The position numbers were made by a program, and so were the translations under genes. Of a stretch of DNA of 64,000 bases, positions 53,043 to 62,904 are shown in pieces; within the stretch, counting starts at the first letter, position 1, and every line of letters begins with the position of its first letter. The notes under the pieces were generated by a model. That model ran no database searches. It had not been told where the DNA came from and saw only the letters and a list, made by a program, of their open reading frames with translations. This DNA comes from Clostridia bacterium (GTDB taxonomy: Bacteria; Bacillota; Clostridia; Lachnospirales; Lachnospiraceae). The DNA lies in assembly GCA_003249225.1 (NCBI GenBank), contig QKJQ01000013.1, positions 1-64,000 of the forward strand, given 5' to 3'.

Positions 53043-54455
53043 CTATCCTTTCTTTCGAAAACGGGATACATAAAATCCGTCCGTTTTATGGATTCCCGGT
53101 ATTAGCTGTATGTATCCTTCCTTTGCTGTTTTCTTTATATCCTCGTGCGTTAGAAGTTTGTCCGGAAGATACGGCAGCAGGCTTTCTTGTATCAGCTGGA
53201 GTTCATTGATAATAAAATCACGATTTTTGTCATTTTCCTTTTTGTTCAAAGTACAAGTACTGTAAATCAAAATGCCGCCTGGCTTTATATATCGAACGGC
53301 CTGTCTAAGAATAGTCTTTTGAAGCTGGCAGAGTTCGTCTTGCTGATCTTTTGATATGTTATATTTGATATCCGGTTTTTTTCCGATCACGCCGGTTCCT
53401 GAACAAGGAAGGTCCGCAATCACAATATCAGCTTTTTCCTGCATACTTTCGTCATAAAGAGCGGCATCAAAAACCTTTAAACTGACATTGGAATACCTGC
53501 ACCGTTCGAGGTTCTCCCTAATCAGGCTGATTTTATATTCCGAGATGTCTCTGGCTTCTACAAACCCAGTTACTTTTTTATCCTTTGTCTCCGCTTCCTC
53601 TAAATGGGCTGATTTCAGCATCCGGTCTGCAAGATGCAGCGTCTTTCCTCCCGGTGCTGCACAGAGGTCCATGACCACCGAATCCTTTGTTACACCGGCA
53701 GCCAGTCCTACCATCATGGAACTTTCATCCTGAACCGTAATCCAGCCATTTTTGAATGCAGGTATCTGCTCAAGATTGTCATATTCTATCAGATAAAACG
53801 CATTCTCACAATAAGCACCGGCTTCTGTCTTTACATTTGCCTGCTCCAGACTTTCCATCAGCTCTCTCTTTGTACACTTTGCTTCATTCATCCGCAGAGT
53901 TACCGGAATACTTTCGTACTGGCTTTTCAGTATGCCTTCTGCTGTCTCTTCTCCATAATCAGCTATGAACTGTTCAATAAGCCAGACCGGTGTGGAAAAC
54001 TCTATACTTAGACGCTCCAACATGTCTTTTTGTTCACTAAAATCGAGCAATTCTTCTTTTTTTCTGGCCGCCGAACGGAGCACACCGTTCACGAATCCTG
54101 AAAGTCCTTGGAAACCGCGTTTTTTAGCTATTTTAACTGCTTCATTGCAAATGGCAGATTCCGGTATGGCGCCCATAAAAAGCAATTGGTACAGACTCAT
54201 TCGCAAAACAGCACGAATGACTGGTTTCATTCGTGCAACTTTGGTTTTCGATAAGGTTCCAAGAATATAATCAAGCGTTATCAGCCGTTCAACAGTGCCA
54301 TTACAGACCCTGCTCACAAATGCTCTCTCCTGCTTTGTCCAGTCATTGTGTTCTTTTAAACACCTTCCAAGAACGATGTGACTTGGCTTTTTCTCATCAA
54401 TTATATCAATTAGGCAATCACTGACTGCTTCTCTTGTCGTTATCGTTTTTATCAT
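53043..54455 (-). CDS. rsmB: 16S rRNA (cytosine(967)-C(5))-methyltransferase RsmB
   Basis: Makes m5C967 in 16S rRNA. The 470-residue protein has an N-terminal NusB-like helical domain (about 1-140), then the methyltransferase domain with DLCAAPGGKTLHLA, the motif IV cysteine in DLPCSGTGVIGKKPD and the motif VI cysteine in YSTCTLNKKEN. Start 54455 follows a G-rich site. A full-form dispersed hairpin element precedes it. fmt lies immediately upstream. Confidence 0.95.
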   Translation of the reverse strand: MIKTITTREAVSDCLIDIIDEKKPSHIVLGRCLKEHNDWTKQERAFVSRVCNGTVERLITLDYILGTLSKTKVARMKPVIRAVLRMSLYQLLFMGAIPESAICNEAVKIAKKRGFQGLSGFVNGVLRSAARKKEELLDFSEQKDMLERLSIEFSTPVWLIEQFIADYGEETAEGILKSQYESIPVTLRMNEAKCTKRELMESLEQANVKTEAGAYCENAFYLIEYDNLEQIPAFKNGWITVQDESSMMVGLAAGVTKDSVVMDLCAAPGGKTLHLADRMLKSAHLEEAETKDKKVTGFVEARDISEYKISLIRENLERCRYSNVSLKVFDAALYDESMQEKADIVIADLPCSGTGVIGKKPDIKYNISKDQQDELCQLQKTILRQAVRYIKPGGILIYSTCTLNKKENDKNRDFIINELQLIQESLLPYLPDKLLTHEDIKKTAKEGYIQLIPGIHKTDGFYVSRFRKKG

Positions 54456-54464
54456 TTATTACCC

Positions 54465-54530
54465 CATTCCTGCGCTGATTTTTGCACATGTCAAGTTTGA
54501 GCGGGCATCTGCCTATGAGGCACAAACTTC
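54465..54530 (-). repeat. Dispersed hairpin leader element, full form, upstream of rsmB
   Basis: On the minus strand AAGTTTG (54523-54529) pairs with CAAACTT (54492-54498) as an outer stem enclosing GTGCCTCATAGGCA-type sequence. ACATG, the small hairpin (54484-54488 with 54471-54475, loop AAAAATCA) and GGAATGG follow. It shares this two-stem layout with the ftsY copy. Confidence 0.75.
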
Positions 54531-54545
54531 TAACAAAAATTCACT

Positions 54546-55484
54546 TTATTCTCCGAAAAGGTCTCCCTGTTTCACAGCATTTCCTCTTAAAAAATCACCG
54601 GCAGACATTCTTTTTTTGCCCTGAAGCTGTAATTCTGTAATACAGAGTATTCCGTCCCCTGTCTGTATGCGGATTTCATTCTTTGTGGTCATAAGAACAG
54701 TTCCCGGTTTTTCTTTTGTTTCAGTCTGCGGCAATACATGACTTTTCCAGAATTTGATGTTCTTACCGTCCCAGCTGCTGTAAGCACATGGCCACGGATC
54801 AAGACCTCTGATATATCGTTCCAGAACAATGGCCGGCATAGTAAAATCAAGATTTCCAAATGTTTTATCAAGTATTTTTACATAAGTGTGTTCTTCATGG
54901 TTCTGTGCAATACGGGAAGCCGATCCATTCTCGATCTGTTCTATGGCAAGCATCAGCGCATTTGCGCCGGCTACTGCAAGTTTGTTGTGCAGGCTCTCCC
55001 CGGTCTCGTTCGGAGCAATTTCAACTTCCTGCTGTACTATCATGTCCCCGGTATCGATCCCTGCATCCATGTGCATGATCGTTACTCCTGTTTTCGTTTC
55101 TCCGTTCAGTATTGCCCATTGAATCGGAGCAGCTCCACGATACTTGGGAAGCAGGGAGGCATGTACATTGATGCAGCCAAACGGAGCCATTTCAAGCACT
55201 GCTTTAGGCAGTATCTGACCAAAAGCTGCAACAATGATCATCTGAGGCTCAAAGGCCTGCAGCTTTTCAAAAAATCCCTCTTCCTTTACTTTTACAGGCT
55301 GCAGCACAGGAATGTTATGCTTTACAGCAAGTTCTTTTACCGGCGAAGCCGTTAGCTGGTTGCCTCGTCCCTTAGGACGGTCCGGCTGTGTAACAGCTGC
55401 TATCACTTCATGTTCAGAATTTATCAAGGACTCAAGTATCGTAGCCGCTATTTCCGGAGTTCCCATAAATATAATTCGCTTCAT
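54546..55484 (-). CDS. fmt: Methionyl-tRNA formyltransferase
   Basis: Formylates initiator methionyl-tRNA. The 312-residue protein has IIFMGTPEIAATIL, the formyl-folate site with VHASLLPKYRGAAPIQWA, and HMDAGIDTGD. The ATG at 55484 is directly next to the def stop, so def and fmt are coupled, matching their joint role in adding and removing the formyl group. Confidence 0.97.
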   Translation of the reverse strand: MKRIIFMGTPEIAATILESLINSEHEVIAAVTQPDRPKGRGNQLTASPVKELAVKHNIPVLQPVKVKEEGFFEKLQAFEPQMIIVAAFGQILPKAVLEMAPFGCINVHASLLPKYRGAAPIQWAILNGETKTGVTIMHMDAGIDTGDMIVQQEVEIAPNETGESLHNKLAVAGANALMLAIEQIENGSASRIAQNHEEHTYVKILDKTFGNLDFTMPAIVLERYIRGLDPWPCAYSSWDGKNIKFWKSHVLPQTETKEKPGTVLMTTKNEIRIQTGDGILCITELQLQGKKRMSAGDFLRGNAVKQGDLFGE

Positions 55485-55973
55485 CTACAGTTCCTCTTCT
55501 TCCTCCTGATCGGAATCCATCAGTTCTCCTGTCATCAGCTCTGTATAGAGAACGCCATTTAAATGATCTATTTCATGGCAGAATGCTCTTGCTGTAAGTT
55601 CTGTTCCTTCTACTGTAAAGAACTCCATATTAATGTCTTGTGCACGTACCTTAACATAGTTGGGCCTTTTCACCATGCCGACTTTACCCGGAAGACTAAG
55701 ACAGCCTTCGCCACCGAACTGTTCTCCTGATGATTCAATGATTTCCGGATTGATCAGAATAATTGGCGAGTCACCCTCCGGCGAGGTGTCCACAACCGCA
55801 AGACGCTTTAAGATACCGACCTGTGGTGCCGCAAGACCCGCACCGCCTTCTTCATACATGGTATCCAGCATGTCATTAATCAATGTAATCAGCTTCTGAT
55901 TAACTTCAGTTACTGGTTTTGACTGTTTTGTTAATACCTTATCCCCAAATTTACGAATATTTCTTATTGCCAT
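55485..55973 (-). CDS. def: Peptide deformylase
   Basis: Removes the N-formyl group from new proteins. The 162-residue metalloenzyme has all three motifs: GAGLAAPQVG, EGCLSLPG and HEIDHLNG. The C-terminus is very acidic (DQEEEEEL). Start MAIRNIRKFGD at 55973 has AAAGGA eight bases upstream; the ATG three codons earlier is too close to that site. Confidence 0.97.
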   Translation of the reverse strand: MAIRNIRKFGDKVLTKQSKPVTEVNQKLITLINDMLDTMYEEGGAGLAAPQVGILKRLAVVDTSPEGDSPIILINPEIIESSGEQFGGEGCLSLPGKVGMVKRPNYVKVRAQDINMEFFTVEGTELTARAFCHEIDHLNGVLYTELMTGELMDSDQEEEEEL

Positions 55974-56006
55974 TTCTTTCATCCTTTCTGCTTATCAATA
56001 CCATCC

Positions 56007-58244
56007 TTACAGGTTCATCGGATCGAAATCAAACTGTATAAGACAACTGTTGTAACTGCTGTCATCTTTGATCTTTTGTTCCAGATAATCCTTTATATCC
56101 GTCAGGATCGTATAATCTTCTTCTTTAAAATACAACATTCTTCGGTAAATGTCACGCACTTTGGCCGGATTTGCCGGAGCAGGGCCAATCATCACCGTAT
56201 TTCCCCTGTTTTTTTGCTTATAAATAAAGTTTTGTGCCAAAGCTGCCAGTGTATCCATCCGTTCTTCGGCTGCTGTTTCCTCCTTCATACCAAGCTGTAT
56301 AGCCAGGATATGCGCAGCAGGCGGATAACGCATAGATCTTCGAAACAGCATTTCACTGCTATAAAAGCCTTTGTAATCCTCTTTGGCTGCAGCCTGAATA
56401 CAGTAATGATCCGGCTGGTAGGTCTGTATGACAACTTCTCCTGCCTCCTTATCCCTGCCTGCTCTTCCGGCAGCCTGGGCAAGAAGCTGAAAAGTTCTCT
56501 CTGCACTTCTAAAATCCCCGGACTGGAGTGAGAGATCCGCCGCCAGAATGCCCATTAAGGTTACCTTACCAAAATCATGACCTTTAACGATCATCTGCGT
56601 TCCGACAAGAATATCCGCTTCTTCGTTTGAAAATGCAGAAAGAATGGCTTCATGCGCATCCTTTTTCTTCGTGGTGTCCGCGTCCATCCGAAGCACTTTT
56701 GCCTGAGGAAATGCATTTTTGACCAGAAGTTCAACTTTCTGTGTCCCGGTCCCAAACGCCGCTATATATTTTGAACCGCAAGCGGGACAATTCTTAGGTG
56801 TTACTGTTTCATACCCACAGTAATGACATAACAGTTTTCCACCGGTATGTGCCTTTAATGACACCGAACAATGCGGACAAAGCAGTGCTTCACCACAGCT
56901 TCTGCAGGAGACAAAGCCTGCATAGCCTCGTCGGTTTATGAACAGCATGATTTGCTGCTTTTTCTCAAGTCTGTCCAGAATCAGTTCGTGAAGAGTCTCA
57001 CTAAAGATCGAAATATTCTTCTTTTTTAGTTCTTCCCTCATATCAACAATGTGTACCTTTGGCAAGGACGCATCTTTTGCCCGTGTCAGCAATTCAAATC
57101 GCTTGTAGAGCCCCTGCTCGCTTTTGCAATAGGCTTCCAGGGATGGTGTTGCCGAGCCAAGAACCACCGATGCACCGATCATTTTGGCATATTCATCCGC
57201 AAGTTCTCTAGTATGATACTTTGGTGTCTGTTCACTTTTATAGGTAGGTTCATGTTCTTCATCGATTAAAATCATGCCAAGCTCAGGAAAAGGTGTGAAC
57301 AAAGCGGATCTTGGACCAATCATTACATCGATTTCACCTTTCGATGCCCGCTCGATCTGGTCACTTCTCTCCCCCTGTGACAATCTGGAATGCAGGAAGG
57401 AAACACGGTCTCCAAACCGCTTCTGGAAACGCATCATTGTCTGATAGGTAAGAGCAATCTCAGGTATCAGCATGATTGCCTGTTTGTTTAGTGAAACAAT
57501 ATGTTCGATCAGTGCAAGATACACTTCTGTCTTGCCGCTCCCTGTTATACCATGGATCAGGTAAGACATCCGAACGCCGGAATCATATTCGCTGATTATC
57601 TGATCTGCTATTTCCTGCTGTTCTGTATTCAGTACAATGGCAGCTTCTTTTTTTACCTGCCGCTGATGCATCCGGTAGATGCGTTCAGCCTCAATAGAGA
57701 TCACATTTTCTTTTTCAAAATCCTGTATTGTCTTTCTGGAAATGCTCAGCTTATTAATGACAAGGTCATAAGGAAGTGCTTCTTCTTCTAAGAGTTCGTG
57801 CAGCAGTCTGCTCTTTGCCCTATGCTTTTTCCTGCATGCTTCATCATATCGTTTTTCTGCTTCTTCTCGGCTGCACTGTAAGAGAATTGTTTTCATTTCG
57901 ACGGCTTTTACTGATTTTTTAACAGGAATAACCGTTCTAAGTGCATCATTCATTGTACCGCCATACATTGTCCTGATCTTGTATGCAAGAGCAATCATCT
58001 GGCTTTCTATGGCAAACTTACCACTTTCAATTTTTGCAATATCTTTAATTTTCTCGACTGGAATCTTTGGCTCATTGCCAAGTCCGACAATATACCCACC
58101 AATCAGTTTATTACCGTTTCCAAAAGGAATCTGAACCGGTGCTCCAATGAAAACAGCCTCCTGCATTGCATCCGGAACCGCATACTGATAGGTCCTGTCT
58201 AACATTTCATGTGATATATCAACGATAATGTCAGCATAAGCCAT
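56007..58244 (-). CDS. priA: Primosomal protein N' (PriA helicase)
   Basis: Restarts stalled replication forks. The 745-residue protein has an N-terminal DNA-binding domain, Walker A GITGSGKT (232-239), Walker B ILIDEEHEPTYK, and a zinc-binding region of paired cysteines (CRSCGEALLCPHC ... CHYCG ... CPACG). Start 58244 has GGAGG upstream. It lies 14 bases after murF and 33 bases before def, so it belongs to the murE-murF-priA-def-fmt run. Confidence 0.97.
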   Translation of the reverse strand: MAYADIIVDISHEMLDRTYQYAVPDAMQEAVFIGAPVQIPFGNGNKLIGGYIVGLGNEPKIPVEKIKDIAKIESGKFAIESQMIALAYKIRTMYGGTMNDALRTVIPVKKSVKAVEMKTILLQCSREEAEKRYDEACRKKHRAKSRLLHELLEEEALPYDLVINKLSISRKTIQDFEKENVISIEAERIYRMHQRQVKKEAAIVLNTEQQEIADQIISEYDSGVRMSYLIHGITGSGKTEVYLALIEHIVSLNKQAIMLIPEIALTYQTMMRFQKRFGDRVSFLHSRLSQGERSDQIERASKGEIDVMIGPRSALFTPFPELGMILIDEEHEPTYKSEQTPKYHTRELADEYAKMIGASVVLGSATPSLEAYCKSEQGLYKRFELLTRAKDASLPKVHIVDMREELKKKNISIFSETLHELILDRLEKKQQIMLFINRRGYAGFVSCRSCGEALLCPHCSVSLKAHTGGKLLCHYCGYETVTPKNCPACGSKYIAAFGTGTQKVELLVKNAFPQAKVLRMDADTTKKKDAHEAILSAFSNEEADILVGTQMIVKGHDFGKVTLMGILAADLSLQSGDFRSAERTFQLLAQAAGRAGRDKEAGEVVIQTYQPDHYCIQAAAKEDYKGFYSSEMLFRRSMRYPPAAHILAIQLGMKEETAAEERMDTLAALAQNFIYKQKNRGNTVMIGPAPANPAKVRDIYRRMLYFKEEDYTILTDIKDYLEQKIKDDSSYNSCLIQFDFDPMNL

Positions 58245-58259
58245 GAATCTTTCCTCCGA

Positions 58260-59774
58260 TCAATTAAATACCCCGCCAGATTCACGAAGCCATTTCGCTA
58301 CGGTTTCCAGCTGCATACCACGTGATGCTTTAAGCAGAATACAATCCTGTTTTTGCAGGATGTCTGACAATATCTTTTTAACTTCTTCGTTCGTTGCACA
58401 AGATATAACTTCTATCGAATCCCCAGCCTGTTCTTTTACTGCTTCTGCTATATGGCCGGCTTCCTTCCCAACGGTGATCAGAATATTCAAATTCTTTTTT
58501 GCAGCATATAAGCCTACTTCCCTGTGACAGTCCCTTGATACTGTTCCAAGTTCAAGAATATCTCCGAAAACAACGAGTTTTCTTCCTATTGTCCTGTACT
58601 GATCAAGCACATCCAGGCTGCTCTTCATGGAATCCGGACTTGCATTATAGGTATCATCGATCATTGTCAGACTTCCGCATGTCTCAATACCGCCACGCAT
58701 GGAGATCGGACGATATGCCCGCAGCCCATCTACCGCAATCTTTTGTTCAACATTATATAACAATGCCATACCCAGTGCCGCAACCGCATTTTTTACATTA
58801 TGACTGCCAAGTACTTGCAGCTCTGCCTCACATTCCGCTGAGATTTCCTTGTCATTGTTATGTGTATCCCGCTGTAATAAAGCTTTTGCTTTATCGCCGA
58901 TACAAAAGGTAAATGTTGTTCCATCATTACTTTGTCTTATGTTCTTTGCATAAAAATCATTTGTTTCTTCTATCCCATAGGTGAGCACATTCATAGTCTT
59001 TACAATTGCAGCCGTCTTTTCATTCATCAGGACTGAGTCCGGATTCGTCTTTAACGGTAAAAGCATTGGGTCATCTCCGCAGACAAGCAGTTTGCTTCCT
59101 TCTTCCATCTGGCATACAATATCAAGTTTTTCTCTTACTATGTTCTCTTTGGATCCCATCTGACCGATATGAGACACCCCGATATTGGTTATCAGGGCAC
59201 ATTCCGGTCTTGCTATTGCCACCAGCTTCTCCATTTCTTTTTCAAGACTGATGCCCATCTCGATAACAGCAAGTTCGTAAGTTTCGTCAAGTGCCAGCAT
59301 CATCTGGGACAAACCGATCTGACTGTTTTTATTTCCGGCGGTTTTTAACAGTTTGTACCTACCAGCAAGCGCAGCCGCGACCATTTCCTTCGTTGTTGTC
59401 TTTCCTACGCTGCCTGTAATGCCAATCAAAGGGATCATAAAACGGCTTCTGTAGACAGTTGCAAGCTTTTGCAGTGCCTGTAAAGTATCTTTTACCAGAA
59501 TAACCGTTAATGCATCGGTGTTTTTTTTCGTCACTTCTCCAAACTGCTCTATGATCTCTCTTTTTGATGTCAGTGTAACGCGCATTCCTGTGTTATAAGC
59601 ATCTCCTATGAAATTATGGGCATCCACACGTTCTCCGATGGTCGGAACAAATAACGTGGCTGCATCTCCTTCCTTTGAAGTAACACTGGTACCGGTAATG
59701 ACGGTTTCTCTGTCTCCACAAAGAAGTTCACCGTCTATAATCTGGCATAACTCATCTATCTTCATTGGCTTCAT
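58260..59774 (-). CDS. murF: UDP-N-acetylmuramoyl-tripeptide-D-alanyl-D-alanine ligase
   Basis: Adds D-Ala-D-Ala to the UDP-MurNAc tripeptide. The 504-residue protein has a MurF N-terminal substrate domain (SVTSKEGDAATLFVP), the ATP loop GITGSVGKTTTK, AVIEMGISL and ITNIGVSHI, and the C-terminal segment MIDDTYNASPDSMKSSL. Its ATG at 59774 shares a base with the murE TGA; a GTG one codon earlier is an alternative start. It is somewhat longer than typical MurF. Confidence 0.95.
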   Translation of the reverse strand: MKPMKIDELCQIIDGELLCGDRETVITGTSVTSKEGDAATLFVPTIGERVDAHNFIGDAYNTGMRVTLTSKREIIEQFGEVTKKNTDALTVILVKDTLQALQKLATVYRSRFMIPLIGITGSVGKTTTKEMVAAALAGRYKLLKTAGNKNSQIGLSQMMLALDETYELAVIEMGISLEKEMEKLVAIARPECALITNIGVSHIGQMGSKENIVREKLDIVCQMEEGSKLLVCGDDPMLLPLKTNPDSVLMNEKTAAIVKTMNVLTYGIEETNDFYAKNIRQSNDGTTFTFCIGDKAKALLQRDTHNNDKEISAECEAELQVLGSHNVKNAVAALGMALLYNVEQKIAVDGLRAYRPISMRGGIETCGSLTMIDDTYNASPDSMKSSLDVLDQYRTIGRKLVVFGDILELGTVSRDCHREVGLYAAKKNLNILITVGKEAGHIAEAVKEQAGDSIEVISCATNEEVKKILSDILQKQDCILLKASRGMQLETVAKWLRESGGVFN

Positions 59775-61249
59775 CACACTATACCACCCATTTCCTCAAC
59801 AACTTCATATACCATATCCCGGTCATACATCGGGTACTTCACTCCTTTGATTTCCTGATAGTCTTCGTGCCCTTTGCCGGCAATCAGAATCACGTCACCT
59901 TCCTGAGCATTGACAATGCAGTAGCGGATCGCTTCTTTTCTGTCCGGTATCGTGACATAATCTCCCGTCTGCTTCTTTATTCCTACCAGAATATCTGCAA
60001 TGATCGCATCCGGCTCTTCGTACCTTGGATTGTCGGAAGTAACCACAGAGAGATCCGCCAGTTTTGAAGAAATCTCTCCCATCTCGAACCGACGGTCTTT
60101 GGATCGGTTGCCGCCGCAGCCAAACATGCATACCAAACGCTTGGGTTCATATTCACGCATCGTAATAAGAAGACTTTCAAGACTCATGGCATTGTGCGCA
60201 TAATCAATCATGACCGTGAATTTATTTGATATCGGAACCAGTTCCACCCTTCCCCGCACCTGAACTTTTGAAAGAATCTCCTGGACCAGTTCTTCCTTTA
60301 TTCCAAGACAATCTGCAATGGCAAGCGAAGTAAGCGCATTGTATACGGTAAATGCTCCCGGAATGTTTACCCTGACCGGATAGTTCTTTCTGCCGCTTAC
60401 GTCAAATCGAACACCTAACGTTCCATCCTGTGCATGAAGTTCCACATTGACTGCTCTGAAATCAGCCTCATTCTTCACTCCGTAGGTCGTTACCGTCTCA
60501 CAGGTGTTATTCAGTAAGATATCTTTTGCATAGGTATCATCAGCATTGACGATTCCATGTCTGCATAGCTTGAACAGGCGGCTCTTACATTCAAGATATT
60601 CTTCAAATGACTTATGTTCTGCATCACCGATATGATCACGTCCCATATTTGTCAATACCCCTACATGGAATAAAAACCCATAGACCCGGTAAAGTTTTAA
60701 TGCCTGAGAGGATACTTCCATAACCACATGGGTAATCCCCTCCTCAACCATACGTGCAAAGAGTTTCTGCAATACATAGGATTCCGGTGTAGTATGTGAT
60801 GATGGTATGCGGACTTCTCCAATGATAGTTTCAATGGTACCGATCAGACCGGTTGACAGCCCGGCACCCTGAAGCATTTCATAAACCATATAGGCGGTCG
60901 TAGTCTTACCCTTTGTCCCGGTAATCCCTACTACTGTCAGTTTTTTTGCCGGATGGTCAAAATACGCAGCAGCCAGTGAAGCCAGTGCTTTTCTGGAATC
61001 CTCCACCAGAATCTGTGTGACTCCATCCGGAAGTTCAAGCACATTCTCCGTAACAATGGCAACGGCTCCCTTTGCTACAGCTTCGTTTGCGTATGAATGT
61101 CCATCGAACACGGCTCCTTTTATACAGACAAAACAGGTTGCTCCTTTTATCTCTTCCCTGGTATCATAGACAATTGCCTCGATTTCCATCTCCTCAGTTC
61201 CCTGCACAAGCCTGTGTGGCATATCGAACAGCATATCATGTAATTTCAT
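59774..61249 (-). CDS. murE: UDP-MurNAc-tripeptide synthetase, meso-diaminopimelate type
   Basis: Adds the third residue of the peptidoglycan stem peptide. The 491-residue protein has the ATP loop GITGTKGKTTT (108-118), SHTTPES and the C-terminal motif SDNPRYEEP. DNPR marks enzymes that add meso-diaminopimelate, so this organism should have DAP-type peptidoglycan. Start 61249 has GGGAGG upstream. It starts the murE-murF-priA-def-fmt run, away from the main division cluster. Confidence 0.96.
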   Translation of the reverse strand: MKLHDMLFDMPHRLVQGTEEMEIEAIVYDTREEIKGATCFVCIKGAVFDGHSYANEAVAKGAVAIVTENVLELPDGVTQILVEDSRKALASLAAAYFDHPAKKLTVVGITGTKGKTTTAYMVYEMLQGAGLSTGLIGTIETIIGEVRIPSSHTTPESYVLQKLFARMVEEGITHVVMEVSSQALKLYRVYGFLFHVGVLTNMGRDHIGDAEHKSFEEYLECKSRLFKLCRHGIVNADDTYAKDILLNNTCETVTTYGVKNEADFRAVNVELHAQDGTLGVRFDVSGRKNYPVRVNIPGAFTVYNALTSLAIADCLGIKEELVQEILSKVQVRGRVELVPISNKFTVMIDYAHNAMSLESLLITMREYEPKRLVCMFGCGGNRSKDRRFEMGEISSKLADLSVVTSDNPRYEEPDAIIADILVGIKKQTGDYVTIPDRKEAIRYCIVNAQEGDVILIAGKGHEDYQEIKGVKYPMYDRDMVYEVVEEMGGIV

Positions 61250-61290
61250 ATCCGGTAATCCTCCCGCTTTATAATCTCATATTGTAACAT

Positions 61291-61341
61291 GAAAAAGGAC
61301 GAAAACCAAAGTCTCTTTTGACTCAGCTTATGTCCTTTTTC
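61291..61341 (-). terminator. Terminator after glgA
   Basis: GAAAAAGGAC (61291-61300) pairs perfectly with GTCCTTTTTC (61332-61341); an inner AGTC/GACT pair shortens the loop. On the minus strand the stem ends in a run of Ts. It lies between glgA and murE. Confidence 0.75.
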
Positions 61342-61455
61342 CATCCAGATGGAATCGATAATTCCAGCTGGCCTGATTCTTTTCTTCTTTCTTTTCTTCA
61401 CTTTACAGCCACAATCGGGGTTGCCGCATTCCTGTAGTAAATCATTTTGTTCGCT

Positions 61456-62904
61456 TTATTTTCCAACAATTATATTATAAAGCTGTTCGTAGGATTTTGC
61501 TGAAGAATTCCAGGAGTAGTCTCTTGCCATTCCCCTGTCGATCAGTTTATTCCACTCACGTTTCCTGTTATAGTAAACATCTTTGGCAAAATGAAGAGTT
61601 GCAAGCATTTCATGAGCATTATAGTTTGTAAAGCTGAAGCCAATGCCTGTACTTTCATATTGATTGTATGGTTCAACCGTATCTTTCAACCCGCCAGTCT
61701 CTCTGACGATTGGTACCGTACCGTACCGCAGACTCATAAGCTGACTAAGTCCGCAGGGTTCAAAAAGCGATGGCATTAAGAATGCATCACTGGCCGCATA
61801 AATCCTGTGCGACCGTTCGTCGGAATAAAATATATTGGCAGATACCCTGTCTCTGTATTTCCATGCAAAATGGCGGAACAGATTCTCATATTTTGCCTCA
61901 CCGGTTCCGAGAACGACAAGCTGTATATCCTCACTGCAGATTTCTTCAATGACACAGTCAATCAGGTCAAAACCTTTCTGATCGGTAAGTCTTGAGACGA
62001 TGCCAATCATAAATGCTTTGGGATCTACTGTGAGTCCAAGCTCTTTCTGCAATGCCATTTTATTCTTGACCTTTTCTTTACGGAACGTGACCGGGTCATA
62101 GTTTCTAATGATCTGCTTATCTGTCGCCGGATCATACTCCTCATAGTCTATACCATTCAGAATACCTAAAAGATTACCTGATCTGGCGGATATCAGACCA
62201 TTCAGCCCCTCACCGTAAAATCCTGTCTGAATTTCCTGAGCATACGTAGGACTCACGGTTGTGATATAGTCCGAAAAAACAATGCCTGCTTTCAGATAAT
62301 TGGAATTTCCATAGGCTTCCATCTTGTCTGGCGTAAAATAAAAATCCGGAAGACCGGTAATATCTTTGACACTCTTTTTATCCCAGACACCCTGGAATTT
62401 AAGATTGTGAATTGTCATAATTGTTTTGATACCGCGGAAGATCTCTCCCTGCTGGAATCTTTCATTCAGATATGCCGGTATCAGTCCTGTCTGCCAGTCA
62501 TGGCAGTGTATAATGTCCGGTCGAAATTCCAACAGCGGTATTGCTGATAACACAGCCTTTGAGAAAAAAGCAAATTTCTCAATATCCTCATATATGTTTC
62601 CATATGGCTTGTAACCAGAAAAGTAGTATTCATTATCGATAAAATAAAAAATAACCCCTTCGTACTCCAGTTCCATAATTCCAACATACTGGTTTCTCCA
62701 TGCAAGATCCATATAAAAATGCGTTTTATACTGCATCTTGGAACGATAATCTTCCGGGATAGCCAGATACTTTGGAAGTATTATACGGACATCAAAATTT
62801 TCTTTATCAATATATTTTGGCAGTGAACCCACGACATCAGCCAAGCCTCCCGTCTTAATAAACGGTACACATTCTGATGCTGCAAACAAAATATTCGTTT
62901 TCAT
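61456..62904 (-). CDS. glgA: Glycogen synthase (ADP-glucose type)
   Basis: GT5 enzyme that extends alpha-1,4-glucan from ADP-glucose. The 482-residue protein has the N-terminal KTGGLADVVGSLPK (about 17-30), HCHDWQTGLIP, NGIDYEEYDP and the C-terminal FEPCGLSQLMSLRYGTVP with ETGGLKDTV. Start 62904 has GGAGG six bases upstream. It stands alone between recN and murE; other glycogen genes are not in the window. The frame stays open beyond its TAA for about 60 codons, but the stop is clear. Confidence 0.97.
   Translation of the reverse strand: MKTNILFAASECVPFIKTGGLADVVGSLPKYIDKENFDVRIILPKYLAIPEDYRSKMQYKTHFYMDLAWRNQYVGIMELEYEGVIFYFIDNEYYFSGYKPYGNIYEDIEKFAFFSKAVLSAIPLLEFRPDIIHCHDWQTGLIPAYLNERFQQGEIFRGIKTIMTIHNLKFQGVWDKKSVKDITGLPDFYFTPDKMEAYGNSNYLKAGIVFSDYITTVSPTYAQEIQTGFYGEGLNGLISARSGNLLGILNGIDYEEYDPATDKQIIRNYDPVTFRKEKVKNKMALQKELGLTVDPKAFMIGIVSRLTDQKGFDLIDCVIEEICSEDIQLVVLGTGEAKYENLFRHFAWKYRDRVSANIFYSDERSHRIYAASDAFLMPSLFEPCGLSQLMSLRYGTVPIVRETGGLKDTVEPYNQYESTGIGFSFTNYNAHEMLATLHFAKDVYYNRKREWNKLIDRGMARDYSWNSSAKSYEQLYNIIVGK

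Noticed and set aside
61342..61455. A 15-codon frame starting at an ATG after glgA
   Set aside because: No ribosome binding site and no recognisable product.
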